64,000 bases of DNA from Hungatella_A sp034142505 (lineage in GTDB: Bacteria > Bacillota > Clostridia > Lachnospirales > Lachnospiraceae), in assembly GCA_034142505.1 (NCBI GenBank), contig JAWZDV010000021.1:1-64000 (forward strand). The letters run 5' to 3'. A program made the position numbers and the translations under genes. Positions 27,054-35,381 of the stretch are shown piece after piece. Within the stretch, counting starts at the first letter, position 1. Every line of letters begins with the position of its first letter. The notes beneath the pieces are model-generated. The model made no database searches. It saw nothing but the letters and a program-made list of their open reading frames with translations, and had not been told where the DNA came from.

Positions 27054-28323
27054 CGGCTCCTTCACATTCCTTATTCTCCGCCTCCACAGCGAGAGGCACA
27101 TAGATACGTCCTTCTACTTCAATATGATCTAAGTTCTGATAAATATCGGTTTCCGTATTTAAATTTTTCTTTTTGAGCAGCACCGTCACCCGCTCCGACA
27201 CCAGTCGGTAGAATACCGCAAAGGTAGGCACGGCAATAATCATTCCCACAAAGCCCATCAGCCCGCCAAACAGCAGAATGGAAAACAGCACCCAGAAACT
27301 GGAGAGCCCGGTGCTCTCTCCCAGAATCTTCGGTCCCAGAATATTCCCGTCAAACTGCTGAAGCAGGAAAATGAAAATCAGGAAATACAGACACTGGATC
27401 GGATTGATCATCAAAATCAGGATGGAACTGGGGATAGCCCCGATAAACGGGCCAAAAAACGGGATCACGTTGGTCACCCCCACAATCACGCTGATCAGCA
27501 GTACATACGGCATCTTCATAACAGACAGACACACGAAACACAGCAGACCGATAATCACGGAATCCAGAATCTTTCCGATGATAAACCCACCGAACACCTG
27601 GTGGATAAACCGGAACTTCTCAATAATCTCATTGGCAATGCCAAGGGGGAAAAAGCCGTAGATGCTCTTCTTCGCCTGCGCGCAGAGTTTCCCCTTGATA
27701 TTTAAGAGATACACCATCACCACCACGCCGATCAGGGCATTCATCAGCACATTGACCACGCTGATCACACCGCTGAACACGCCGGAGATCACCTTCTCCA
27801 AATTGGGAATCAGATCTGTGGTGGACCAGGCAATCAACTTGTCAACAGCTTGGTTATATAAATCCAGCACGGTCTGTTCCACATCCGGATTGTTGGCAAA
27901 TACCGTCTGAATCCAGATAGACAGCTTCTCCGCATTCCCCGGAAGGGCGTTGATGACCCCGAAAATACTGTTTAACACCTGGGGAATCACCATCCAGATC
28001 AGGCCGATCACAATCACAAACAGCAGCGCCAGACTGACCAGCGTTCCAAACGCTCTGGCAAGCCCCTCCCCCTTGCTCTGGCTGCTCATGTATTTCCCGG
28101 TGATCCTGCTGCTCCACTTAACCACCCGGTTGTAGACCGGCGTCAGCAGGTAGGCTAAAATCGCCCCGTAAGTGATGGGCGCCAGAATCCCGCTCAGTGT
28201 CCGAAGCCCGGCCTTCACCGCGCCCCATTTTAAGAAAATAAACACACAGGCGATACAAGCCACAATCACCAGCACTGCCGTCACTCCCATGTAGATATAT
28301 TCTCTGAATTTATGTTCCTTCAT
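27037..28323 (-). CDS. AI-2E family permease
   Basis: 428 aa integral membrane protein of the AI-2E/PerM/YtvI family. About eight TM helices are visible: an N-terminal pair (~12-35, 40-60), one at ~92-115, a long soluble segment (~125-200), then a dense C-terminal set (~205-370) containing the family signature IPFFGPFIGAIPS. Members export autoinducer-2 or act as sodium/proton antiporters; the substrate here is unknown. The soluble C-tail is acidic. GAGGAAACGGGG precedes the ATG. It is probably co-transcribed with the SpoIID-type gene, which it overlaps. Confidence 0.88.
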   Translation of the reverse strand: MKEHKFREYIYMGVTAVLVIVACIACVFIFLKWGAVKAGLRTLSGILAPITYGAILAYLLTPVYNRVVKWSSRITGKYMSSQSKGEGLARAFGTLVSLALLFVIVIGLIWMVIPQVLNSIFGVINALPGNAEKLSIWIQTVFANNPDVEQTVLDLYNQAVDKLIAWSTTDLIPNLEKVISGVFSGVISVVNVLMNALIGVVVMVYLLNIKGKLCAQAKKSIYGFFPLGIANEIIEKFRFIHQVFGGFIIGKILDSVIIGLLCFVCLSVMKMPYVLLISVIVGVTNVIPFFGPFIGAIPSSILILMINPIQCLYFLIFIFLLQQFDGNILGPKILGESTGLSSFWVLFSILLFGGLMGFVGMIIAVPTFAVFYRLVSERVTVLLKKKNLNTETDIYQNLDHIEVEGRIYVPLAVEAENKECEGADEGEH

Positions 28324-28391
28324 CCCCGTTTCCTCATTCCCGTATTGTTATAAAATTTTATTCGATTTCTTATAGAGTACCACATTTATGC

Positions 28392-28424
28392 AAAAAGATA
28401 AAGAGTCTGCTTTGGCAGACTCTT
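28392..28424 (-). terminator. Second tandem terminator
   Basis: On the minus strand AGAGTCTGCC, a short AAA loop and GGCAGACTCT-type complement precede TTTATCTTTTT. It lies ~28 bp beyond another intrinsic terminator, with a small TGCGC/GCGCA palindrome between them. Together they insulate the AI-2E permease gene from the structured RNA upstream. Confidence 0.8.
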
Positions 28425-28449
28425 GCGCCGGAGCGCAGTCGCTTTAAAA

Positions 28450-28680
28450 GATAAAGCAGCGATTTCTCGCTGCTTTTTTCTTTTGTGATCCCAAAATGCC
28501 GGTTCTTACTATTTGACGCCTAGCCGTGCTAGGTGGGCGACCTAATTCAAACTTCTGCCTTCCACTCAAAGGAGGCCTGACATCCGTGTGAAGATATCGG
28601 AAGCCCGTGATGTCCAATGTAGGTTCAAAGAAGGTAAGATTGTCGAGCATTCCAGGAATCACAAATTTCTCTAACTGGTA
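28450..28680 (-). ncRNA. Structured ncRNA, possibly 6S-like
   Basis: A ~230-nt transcript is predicted from a near-consensus promoter to an intrinsic terminator, with no credible ORF. A closing helix pairs 28647-28665 with 28482-28499 (UUUGUGAU...AAUGC with GCAUU...AUCACAAA). Inside it UCUUAC pairs with GUAAGA and UUUGA with UCAAA. Further elements are a GACAUC/GAUGUC hairpin, a GCCU...AGGC hairpin and a CCUAGC-ACG-GCUAGG hairpin. The size, closed rod base, AAUGCUCG facing CCGGCAU and a hairpin on the 3' side recall 6S RNA, but the several internal hairpins also fit another class such as the raiA motif. The ncRNA call is good; the family is not settled. No riboswitch I know fits. Confidence 0.65.
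28452..28478 (-). terminator. Terminator of the structured ncRNA
   Basis: AAGCAGCGA and its complement with a short loop, followed on the minus strand by TTTATCTTTT. It ends the 28.5-kb RNA and probably also readthrough from the pdp operon, which has no terminator of its own. Confidence 0.85.
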
Positions 28681-28685
28681 ACTAT

Positions 28686-28714
28686 ATTATACAATAGTAC
28701 TTTCAATTTTTCAA
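28686..28714 (-). promoter_or_regulatory. Strong SigA promoter of the ncRNA
   Basis: TTGAAA (28709-28714), exactly 17 bp, then perfect TATAAT (28686-28691). It is one of the strongest promoters in the window and has no ORF downstream. It lies in the ~75 bp after the pdp stop codon. Confidence 0.85.
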
Positions 28715-28763
28715 TGATGTTTTTCCAATCACTTCTGGGAATGTTATCCTCTGTATGTTCTTG

Positions 28764-30086
28764 TCAAAAGCGGACAATCTCATCCTTCGTCACCCTGGCA
28801 TAAATCAGCTTCTTCGGCGCGGCCGGTTCCCCGCCGATCACATAGGCCTCCCGGAGTTTTTTCTCCGCATCCGCAAACAGCGATTCGTCGGACGCGTGAA
28901 GCACCGCCAGAACCTGGCCTTCCTCGACTGTGTCCCCATATTTTTTCACCAGGTAAATGCCGGCGGAGTAGTCGATTGCATCCTCCTTTCGGCTGCGTCC
29001 CGCGCCAAGCAGCACGGAGGCAATCCCGCAGGCCTCGGTGTCAATATGGGTGATGGTTCCGCTCTGCTGTGCTTTCACTTCACGGGTATAGGGCGCTTTT
29101 TCAAACCGTTCCGTATCCAGGATGTAAGACTCCTCGCCACCCTGGGCTTTCACCATGGCTGCCAGAGCCGCCAGTCCGCTTCCATCCTCCAGAGCCTTCT
29201 TCGCCATCTCATAACAGGCTGCGATCTCCCCGCGTTTTGCCATATAGAGCATATGGGCCGCCAGCTGTAAGCAGACCTCCGTCAAATCCTCCGGCCCCTT
29301 CCCTCGCAAGGTATCCACCGCCTCGATCACTTCCATGGAATTGCCGATGGCGTGGCCTAAGGGCACATCCATATCGGTGATCAGTCCACAGCAGCTCCGT
29401 CCCGCTCTCGTTCCGATGGCCACCATCTCTTTTGCCAGCGCAATGGAATCGTCCAGCGTTTTCATAAACGCGCCGCTTCCGGTCTTCACATCCAGCACGA
29501 TGCCGTCGCTTCCCGCCGCCAGCTTCTTGCTCATGATTGAGGACGCAATAAGCGGAATACTGTCCACCGTCGCCGTCACGTCACGCAGCGCATACAGCTT
29601 CTTGTCAGCCGGAACCATATTGCCCGACTGGCCGATGACCGCGATCCCGGTGCGGTTGACAATATCGAAAAACTCCTCCTTTGGAATGGATGTCTGGAGT
29701 CCGGGTATGGACTCCATCTTGTCGATGGTTCCACCCGTATGGCCCAGGCCCCGGCCTGACATCTTGGCGACCTTGACGCCAAGAGATGCCGCCAGCGGTC
29801 CGATCACCAGGGTCGTCTTGTCCCCCACGCCGCCGGTGCTGTGCTTATCCACCTTGATTCCGTCAATGGTCGACAAGTCCACCATGTCACCGGAACGAGC
29901 CATCTCTAATGTAAGATATGTCATCTCCTCGTCATTCATTCCCTGAAAATAAATCGCCATCAGCATGGCCGACATCTGGTAGTCCGGAATCTCACCTGAT
30001 ACAAATCCCTGAATCATGTAGGCAATCTCCTCTTTTGTCAGCGCGCCGCCATGTTTCTTCGTGGCTATCAAATCATACATCCGCAT
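28764..30086 (-). CDS. pdp: Pyrimidine-nucleoside phosphorylase
   Basis: Phosphorolysis of thymidine and uridine to base plus (deoxy)ribose-1-phosphate. 440 aa. Family signature SGRGLGHTGGTIDKMES lies at about 109-125; KHSTGGVGDKTTL binds phosphate. The C-terminal barrel-sandwich domain ends with YARVTKDEIVRF. Firmicute enzymes of this clade take both uridine and thymidine, so Pdp is safer than DeoA. It is the last gene of deoC-cdd-pdp, 54 bp after cdd; together they route deoxynucleosides to glyceraldehyde-3-phosphate and acetaldehyde. Confidence 0.95.
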   Translation of the reverse strand: MRMYDLIATKKHGGALTKEEIAYMIQGFVSGEIPDYQMSAMLMAIYFQGMNDEEMTYLTLEMARSGDMVDLSTIDGIKVDKHSTGGVGDKTTLVIGPLAASLGVKVAKMSGRGLGHTGGTIDKMESIPGLQTSIPKEEFFDIVNRTGIAVIGQSGNMVPADKKLYALRDVTATVDSIPLIASSIMSKKLAAGSDGIVLDVKTGSGAFMKTLDDSIALAKEMVAIGTRAGRSCCGLITDMDVPLGHAIGNSMEVIEAVDTLRGKGPEDLTEVCLQLAAHMLYMAKRGEIAACYEMAKKALEDGSGLAALAAMVKAQGGEESYILDTERFEKAPYTREVKAQQSGTITHIDTEACGIASVLLGAGRSRKEDAIDYSAGIYLVKKYGDTVEEGQVLAVLHASDESLFADAEKKLREAYVIGGEPAAPKKLIYARVTKDEIVRF

Positions 30087-30140
30087 CGTGCAATCCTCCT
30101 CCCAGGTTCCGGCTGGTCTCGTTTCTTCCTCTTTCCAAAC

Positions 30141-30551
30141 CTATCGTAAATTCTCCGGTCCAAACCCCAGAGGAAGCAGTTCCTCCAGTGTAAATACCCT
30201 GTAATCCTCCGTTGACTTTGCCAAAATAATCCGAAACTCCCGGGGACTGCAGAATTCCCTCATCACCTGGCGGCACACGCCGCAGGGCGCACAGTAATCA
30301 GCGATTACACCATCCATGCCGCCGCAGATAACAATGGCTTCAAAATCCCGTTTCCCCTCATTTAACGCGCGGAAGAATGCACTCCGCTCCGCACACACCG
30401 TGGCGCTGTAAGCCGCATTCTCAATATTGCTGCCCGTATACACCGTGCCATCCTTGCACAGCAGCGCCGCCGACACATGAAAATGAGAGTAGGGCACGTA
30501 GGAATTTGGCAGGTTCTCAATAGCCGTCCGTATCAGCTGTCTGTCGTCCAT
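30141..30551 (-). CDS. cdd: Cytidine deaminase
   Basis: Zinc-dependent deamination of (deoxy)cytidine to (deoxy)uridine. 136 aa, the usual tetrameric short form. The zinc ligands are in TVCAERSAFF (Cys, with the catalytic Glu) and PCGVCRQV (two Cys). The substrate-binding HFHVSAALL is present. The start at 30551 lies inside the 3' end of deoC (35-bp overlap), with GGAGGAAGGAC before it, suggesting translational coupling. Its product is the substrate of the downstream Pdp. Confidence 0.96.
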   Translation of the reverse strand: MDDRQLIRTAIENLPNSYVPYSHFHVSAALLCKDGTVYTGSNIENAAYSATVCAERSAFFRALNEGKRDFEAIVICGGMDGVIADYCAPCGVCRQVMREFCSPREFRIILAKSTEDYRVFTLEELLPLGFGPENLR

Positions 30552-31209
30552 GTCCTTCCTCCTCCGCTTTTGCCAGTTTTACAATCCGGCTGGTCCCAAG
30601 CCGGTCCGCCCCAAGACTGATAAACCGCTCGGCATCCTCAAACGAGGAAATACCGCCGGCCGCCTTGATCTTCACGCCATCACCCACATGCTTCTTGAAC
30701 AGGGCAATATCCTCAAAGGAAGCTCCCCCTTTGGAAAATCCGGTGGAGGTCTTGATATAATCCGCCCCGGCCGCTGTCACAAGTTCACACATCTTGATCT
30801 TTTCCTCCTCCGTCAGAAGACAGGTTTCGATAATGACCTTTAACACCAGACTGCCGCAGGCCTTTTTGATCTGCCGGATCTCATCTGTGATCTTGTCATA
30901 ATTCTTATCTCTCAAATCACCAATATTGATCACCATATCGATCTCTACCGCTCCGTTTTTGATGGCGTCCTCGGTCTCGAATACTTTTACCGCCGTGGTA
31001 TTGTAGCCGTTCGGAAATCCGATAACCGTGCAGACCGGTATCTTCCCGCCCAGATATTCTTTCGCCCTCTTGACATAGGACGGCGGGATGCATACCGATG
31101 CCGTGCCATAAGCAGCCGCGTCGTCACAGATCTGCCGGATCTCCTCCCATGTCGCATCCTGCAGCAGCAGGGTGTGGTCCACCGCCTTATAAATGTCTCT
31201 TCTCTCCAT
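30517..31209 (-). CDS. deoC: Deoxyribose-phosphate aldolase
   Basis: Cleaves 2-deoxyribose-5-phosphate to glyceraldehyde-3-phosphate and acetaldehyde. 230 aa. The Schiff-base Lys sits in DYIKTSTGFSKGGA (~154-167), and the proton-relay Lys in KIKAAGGISS (~181-190). VKVIIETCLL is the conserved core strand. It starts 72 bp after the acetyltransferase gene with AGGAGAGGGAG and no clear promoter of its own, so the upstream promoter may serve all four genes. No deoB is visible in the window; phosphopentomutase must be elsewhere. Confidence 0.96.
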   Translation of the reverse strand: MERRDIYKAVDHTLLLQDATWEEIRQICDDAAAYGTASVCIPPSYVKRAKEYLGGKIPVCTVIGFPNGYNTTAVKVFETEDAIKNGAVEIDMVINIGDLRDKNYDKITDEIRQIKKACGSLVLKVIIETCLLTEEEKIKMCELVTAAGADYIKTSTGFSKGGASFEDIALFKKHVGDGVKIKAAGGISSFEDAERFISLGADRLGTSRIVKLAKAEEEGHGRQTADTDGY

Positions 31210-31281
31210 AAACTCCCTCTCCTCGCTTCTATCTTATTCTCTATTCCTTCATCACCATCACTTGATTTCTATGGCGGACGC

Positions 31282-32076
31282 TCACTCTTCCGATTCCGTA
31301 TCTAACAGCTGATACACCTGGTACTCCCTGTGGAACACATATCCCAGTTTTTCCGCCAGTCCCACCGACTGTTCATTGGATGCATTCCAGTTGGGGTATA
31401 TCCCCCGGTCCATACACTCCAATAAGAACGCGGCGCTGCATGCCAGGGCCAGTCCCTGTCTGCGGTAGTCCTTTCTGGTGCCCACTTCCACTTCCATCAT
31501 ACCGCTGCTGTACCCGTAAGCAGAACAGCCGGCCAAAATCTCCCGCCCTTTCATCGCCACAAAGCCCAGCCCGTCTCTCATGAACTGGTTCTCATCCTCA
31601 AAGTTGGAACAGAAATCCCGGCTCCACTCTTCCTTAAGCGCCAGATGATAAAGCCGCTCATCGATCTTCTTAATGCGGATTCCGTCGGGAATGTTCTTCC
31701 GGTATCCCTCCAGCACTGCCCGGTCAAAATGGTTCTCATCCTTTTTCAGCGCGTATCTCGTCACCGTCCGGTAACGGCCCTGAAATTCATCCTCGATCCA
31801 TCCGGCCCACCGCTCGTCCCCGGGAGTGATAAAATCATTGCTGCACATCTCATAAATCAGAGCCTTTAAATTCAGCGCCCCCTCCCCGCCGCTTGGCGGC
31901 AGTCCCAGCAAATAGGCAAAATCCCCGGAGTGGATCAGGCAGTAAGAGGAGTTTTGAAGCTTCGGCACAAACACACGTCCCATGGTCCCCTCCATGGCGC
32001 CCCGAACCAACACCTCTTCGCTGTTCTGACAAATCGACTGTATGGCCTCGCGTTTCGCTTTTCCTAATTCAATCAT
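31282..32076 (-). CDS. GNAT-family acetyltransferase
   Basis: 264 aa from the ATG at 32076 (MIELGKAKREA) behind GTAAGGAGGAG; the longer frame overlaps the promoter. The C-terminal half is a GNAT fold: the acetyl-CoA loop RKDYRRQGLALA, then NWNASNEQSVGLAEKLGY. The whole-protein layout, with a ~120-residue N-terminal domain before the GNAT core, matches the PF12746 type. Substrate unknown. It precedes deoC-cdd-pdp and may be co-transcribed with them. Confidence 0.85.
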   Translation of the reverse strand: MIELGKAKREAIQSICQNSEEVLVRGAMEGTMGRVFVPKLQNSSYCLIHSGDFAYLLGLPPSGGEGALNLKALIYEMCSNDFITPGDERWAGWIEDEFQGRYRTVTRYALKKDENHFDRAVLEGYRKNIPDGIRIKKIDERLYHLALKEEWSRDFCSNFEDENQFMRDGLGFVAMKGREILAGCSAYGYSSGMMEVEVGTRKDYRRQGLALACSAAFLLECMDRGIYPNWNASNEQSVGLAEKLGYVFHREYQVYQLLDTESEE

Positions 32077-32115
32077 AGTCTTCTCCTCCTTACTCTTGTC
32101 GCAGGTTGTAGAATC

Positions 32116-32145
32116 AGTATAGCACAAATCCACTTTAGTTGCCAA
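32116..32145 (-). promoter_or_regulatory. Promoter of the GNAT/deoC/cdd/pdp run
   Basis: TTGGCA (32140-32145), 18-bp spacer, TATACT (32116-32121), ~40 bp before the acetyltransferase start. I see no DeoR-type operator. It faces away from the sigma-factor gene. Confidence 0.55.
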
Positions 32146-32229
32146 TTTTTGCCTCCATAAAATATATTAAATTTTTTTGAAGACAAATGCACCCTGCAGT
32201 CGTTATAATTAACAGAGAGAAAGGGGTGA

Positions 32230-32763
32230 GTGGCAATTAGCATGGAGCAGCAGCTGGAAACCATGGTCCAGCAATACCAAAATCTGATTTATTCCATCTG
32301 TTATAAACTGATTGGCGATTACTTTGACGCCCAGGACATGACCCAGGAGACCTTCCTGTCGGCCTACAAAAACCTTCCTTACTTTGACGGTGTCAACGAA
32401 CGCGCATGGCTGTGTAAGATTGCCACCAACAAATGCCTGGATTACTTAAAAAACACCGGCCGGAGACAGATTCCGACGGAAGACAGCTACTTTCTCTCCA
32501 TCAATCCACTGCCGTCTTCCACTCAGTCATCGATTGAGAAGGAATATCTGGAAACCGAGGTGCGCAAAGAGCTTTACGACTGCTGCTGCAAGTTAAAGCC
32601 GCCTTACCGGGACGTAGCAGTTGATTACTTCTATTATGAGATGGATATCGGCGAAATAGTCGCCAAAACCGGGAAAAATATAAAAACCTTGCAGACCCAG
32701 ATCTACCGGGCCAAGGCAATGCTAAAAAAACTATATCGAAAGGAGGACTTACGGAATGGATAA
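32230..32763 (+). CDS. ECF-type RNA polymerase sigma factor
   Basis: 177 aa group 4 sigma factor. Region 2 includes QNLIYSICYKLIGDYFDAQDMTQETFLSAY (core binding and -10 melting); region 4 includes the helix-turn-helix DIGEIVAKTGKNIKTLQTQIYRAKAMLKK. The start is uncertain: GTG at 32230, 3 nt after AAGGGG-TGA, or ATG at 32242. A TATAAT at 32205-32210 lacks a good -35. The gene overlaps the next, a zinc anti-sigma factor, by 8 bp, so it is held inactive until an envelope signal releases it (inferred from the family). Confidence 0.9.
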   Translation: MAISMEQQLETMVQQYQNLIYSICYKLIGDYFDAQDMTQETFLSAYKNLPYFDGVNERAWLCKIATNKCLDYLKNTGRRQIPTEDSYFLSINPLPSSTQSSIEKEYLETEVRKELYDCCCKLKPPYRDVAVDYFYYEMDIGEIVAKTGKNIKTLQTQIYRAKAMLKKLYRKEDLRNG

Positions 32764-33211
32764 ACAGACACATATCGACATAGCACGGACACGGGAAACT
32801 TCGATGAGACTGACCCTGGAAGAATTGGAACATCTGGCATCCTGTGATTTTTGTATGGATCAGTTTGCGGATTACATGGAAGACCAGGAGCTTTTGACCG
32901 CACCCAGATACTTAAAGGAAGACATTTTAAAGCGAAGTCATCAGTTTGAGGTGCAGATTATAGCCAAAAGCAATCAGGCCTCCAAAAAGCTGGAACTGTT
33001 TTATTACGCCTTAAAAGTGGGATTCGCGGCAGTATTCGCCATCGCTTTTCTGGTCATTGCCCCATCCCTTACCAGTCCTGCCTTTTCATCCAGAATCGAA
33101 TCCGGACCTGTCCCGCCGGGCCAGGAACAGCCTTTTGAGCGTCTTTTTGACGGAGTAGAAAAAATGACAAATCGGCTAAACGATTTCACCAAGCAATTAT
33201 ATCATCAATAA
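32756..33211 (+). CDS. Zinc-motif (ZAS) membrane anti-sigma factor
   Basis: 151 aa. The N-terminal cytosolic part contains HLASCDFC, an exact H-x3-C-x2-C zinc anti-sigma motif at ~29-36. A linker to ~75 precedes one TM helix (~83-105). A short extracytoplasmic tail ends in a helical segment, VEKMTNRLNDFTKQL. It is translationally coupled to the sigma gene by an 8-bp overlap, with GGAGG upstream. The family binds the cognate sigma factor at the membrane; the signal is unknown. Confidence 0.85.
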   Translation: MDKQTHIDIARTRETSMRLTLEELEHLASCDFCMDQFADYMEDQELLTAPRYLKEDILKRSHQFEVQIIAKSNQASKKLELFYYALKVGFAAVFAIAFLVIAPSLTSPAFSSRIESGPVPPGQEQPFERLFDGVEKMTNRLNDFTKQLYHQ

Positions 33212-33227
33212 ATGGAGGTAATACCCG

Positions 33228-33860
33228 ATGACAAACAAGAAAAATAAATTTTTTACATTCTGCTTTTCCCTGATCCCCGGCGCCGGGGAAATGTATCTGG
33301 GCTTCTACAAGATGGGCATCAGCCTGATGTGTATTTTCGGCATCATGCTCGCCGTTACCGGCGTGTTTAATCTGGCGGCGCTTTCCTTTATCCTGCCGGT
33401 AATCTGGTTTTACAGTTTCTTCCATGTGCATAACTTGAATTCCCTTCCGGACGAAGAATTCTATGCGCTGGATGACCACTGGATTGTCCCGTTTGATATG
33501 GATACCTTTGTATTTCATGATTGGGTCAGAAAGTACAGAAAATTCATTGCCGGAATCATGATTCTCTTTGGCGTCAGCATCCTGTGGAATATCCTCAACG
33601 ACTTCACCAGGGAAATGATGTGGATGTTCCATATTCCGGATTCCGTCCGGGAAGCGTTCTACCGGACCAGCAACACCATTCCCCAGGGCGTCATTGCTTT
33701 TCTGATTATTATACTGGGAGTGAAGATGATCAAACATAAAAAAGAGGACCTGGACGCCGTCCATGATGATGTGATTCCTTCTCCCCCTTACATTGAAGTA
33801 AAACCGGAGAAGAAACCGGAAGAGACAAATTCCAATGAGACGAAACAGGATACGCTTTGA
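33228..33860 (+). CDS. TM2-like membrane protein of sigma cassette
   Basis: 210 aa. The N-terminus resembles TM2-type proteins: a Lys-rich start, then FSLIPGAGEMYLGFYKMG and a second hydrophobic helix (~38-65). A cytosolic or loop segment rich in Asp, Trp and Phe (~70-100) follows. Two more TM helices lie at ~104-122 and ~150-168. The charged C-tail is Lys/Glu/Pro-rich with SPPYIEVKPEKKPEE. Function unknown. It is 16 bp after the anti-sigma gene and before a terminator, so it belongs to the cassette and may sense the signal or be its first target. Confidence 0.75.
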   Translation: MTNKKNKFFTFCFSLIPGAGEMYLGFYKMGISLMCIFGIMLAVTGVFNLAALSFILPVIWFYSFFHVHNLNSLPDEEFYALDDHWIVPFDMDTFVFHDWVRKYRKFIAGIMILFGVSILWNILNDFTREMMWMFHIPDSVREAFYRTSNTIPQGVIAFLIIILGVKMIKHKKEDLDAVHDDVIPSPPYIEVKPEKKPEETNSNETKQDTL

Positions 33861-33867
33861 CAGACAA

Positions 33868-33907
33868 GGGCATCCGGCTGATAACTGGCCGGACGCCCTC
33901 ATTTTTT
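33868..33907 (+). terminator. Terminator of the sigma cassette
   Basis: GGGC-A-TCCGGC pairs with GCCGGA-C-GCCC around an 8-9-nt loop, followed by TCATTTTTT. It starts 8 bp after the stop of the membrane-protein gene. The opposite strand has no U-tract, so it does not serve the convergent amidohydrolase gene. Confidence 0.9.
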
Positions 33908-33915
33908 GCTTTTAT

Positions 33916-35229
33916 TTATGATTGTAACAGATGGTACACAATGGCGGAAAAGGTCTGTATCCCATCCGTCAGCACCTTCTCGTCAAAATCAAAACCCGTG
34001 GTGTGCTGGGGGGACGCCATGGTGGTCATGGAACGCATGTAGGTGGCTTTCCCACCGTGCTCCTGCACCCGGTTCATCATCAGGGAGATGTCCTCACTTC
34101 CCCAGTTCAAGGCATTTTCACAGCTGCTGACACGCAGATGTGGAAGCTCAGCCCGGATCAGCCGGCCAATCTCCGCCAAAAAATCCTCATCACTGTGCTG
34201 GGACTCGGCGGTGCCCATCACCACCATATCGCAGGTGCAGCCGCACATGGCCGCCGCGCCCTCGCAGATTCGTCTGGCACAGTCCTCCATATAGCGGTTA
34301 ATCTCCGTGGTCTCCCCTCTCACCTCCATTTGAAGCTTCGCCTCGTTGGGAACCACGTTCCGGCCAGTGCCGCCCTCAATCGTGCCGATGTTGATCCGGC
34401 TGATGCCGCCGCTGTGCCTTGGGATGGCGGTCAGGTTCACCACCGCGTTGGCCGCCGCCACAATGGCGCTGGCTCCCTTTTCCGGGAATCCGCCGGCATG
34501 GGAAGCCTGGCCGTGGTAGGAAACGTCATATTTGGTAGTCGCCAGGGAGCCGTAGGTGCCTGGAGTGACATCCCCGTCATCCGGCCCGTCGTTGGGGGCG
34601 ATGTGGGTTCCCGCGAAGAAATCCACATCATCCAAATGACCGTTGGCCACCATCGCCCGCGCTCCTTTGGTGCCTTCCTCGCCAGGCTGGAACAATAACT
34701 TCACCGTACCGTGAAGACGGTCCTTCAGCTGCATCAGCACCTCCGCCACGCCGAGGCCGATGGTGGCGTGGGCGTCATGACCGCAGGCATGCATCATTCC
34801 CTCGTTGACGGAAGCAAACCCCTCTCTGTAAGGACGGTGGCTATGGCCGGTATCCTCGTGAAGCCCCAGCGCGTCAATATCAAAGCGGAGCCCCACCACT
34901 GGCCCTTCCCCGCAGCGCAGGATGCCAATCACGCCGGTGTAGCCTTCTTTCATCTCATCTGTCAGATATTCCGCGGGCGCGCCCTGGGACAGCACCCGCT
35001 CCGCATGGCCCTCCAGTGCTTCCTTCGGCGGCACGCCAATTCTGGCGTTCTCCGCGCACACGGCTTTCCCGGTCAACACCTCATATCCCAATTCTGTCAA
35101 AGTCTTAGCGATAATGGCGGAGGTCCGCATCTCAAACCAGGCCGTCTCCGGGTGTTTATGAAAATCCCTGCGCCTTGCCACGCTTTTGTCCGCCAGCGCG
35201 TTGGATAATTCTATAATCTCTGTATACAT
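33916..35229 (-). CDS. M20-family amidohydrolase
   Basis: 437 aa zinc peptidase-fold amidohydrolase (M20D; AbgB/HipO/N-acyl-amino-acid hydrolase type). HACGHDAHATIGLG carries metal-binding His/Asp, and PGEEGTKGARAMV the catalytic Glu pair. DFHKHPETAWFE near the N-terminus is the usual opening, and the lid domain lies at ~210-330. It hydrolyses an N-acyl or aminobenzoyl-Glu-type amide; the substrate cannot be told from sequence. The start at 35229 follows AAAGGAAACG. It is monocistronic and divergent from the PfkB gene. Confidence 0.9.
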   Translation of the reverse strand: MYTEIIELSNALADKSVARRRDFHKHPETAWFEMRTSAIIAKTLTELGYEVLTGKAVCAENARIGVPPKEALEGHAERVLSQGAPAEYLTDEMKEGYTGVIGILRCGEGPVVGLRFDIDALGLHEDTGHSHRPYREGFASVNEGMMHACGHDAHATIGLGVAEVLMQLKDRLHGTVKLLFQPGEEGTKGARAMVANGHLDDVDFFAGTHIAPNDGPDDGDVTPGTYGSLATTKYDVSYHGQASHAGGFPEKGASAIVAAANAVVNLTAIPRHSGGISRINIGTIEGGTGRNVVPNEAKLQMEVRGETTEINRYMEDCARRICEGAAAMCGCTCDMVVMGTAESQHSDEDFLAEIGRLIRAELPHLRVSSCENALNWGSEDISLMMNRVQEHGGKATYMRSMTTMASPQHTTGFDFDEKVLTDGIQTFSAIVYHLLQS

Positions 35230-35283
35230 GATCGTTTCCTTTCTTTAGCAGTTTCTTTCAAATTTTAAATCCATGCTATCTAG

Positions 35284-35312
35284 ATTCTAGCATAAACAGA
35301 CGTCAAAAACAA
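35284..35312 (-). promoter_or_regulatory. Promoter of M20 amidohydrolase
   Basis: TTGTTT (35307-35312), 17-bp spacer, TAGAAT (35284-35289). Its -35 box abuts the -35 box of the divergent PfkB promoter (35313-35318), so the two promoters are back to back and a single regulator could control both. Confidence 0.5.
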
Positions 35313-35341
35313 TTGATGAAAACTGGTTTGTATCGTATACT
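35313..35341 (+). promoter_or_regulatory. Promoter of PfkB kinase gene
   Basis: TTGATG (35313-35318), 17-bp spacer, TATACT (35336-35341), ~34 bp before a strong AGGAGG ribosome site. Confidence 0.6.
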
Positions 35342-35381
35342 TGTTAGAGTATGAAATCAAGCATTGAATCAGGAGGATACC

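Noticed and set aside
28523..28537. Plus-strand GCCGTGCTAGGTGGG resembles the Alu-domain start of Gram-positive SRP RNA.
   Set aside because: The following conserved parts (GGGGAGGTAGCGG and the apical GGTCC..GGAAG loop) are absent, and promoter and terminators lie on the minus strand.
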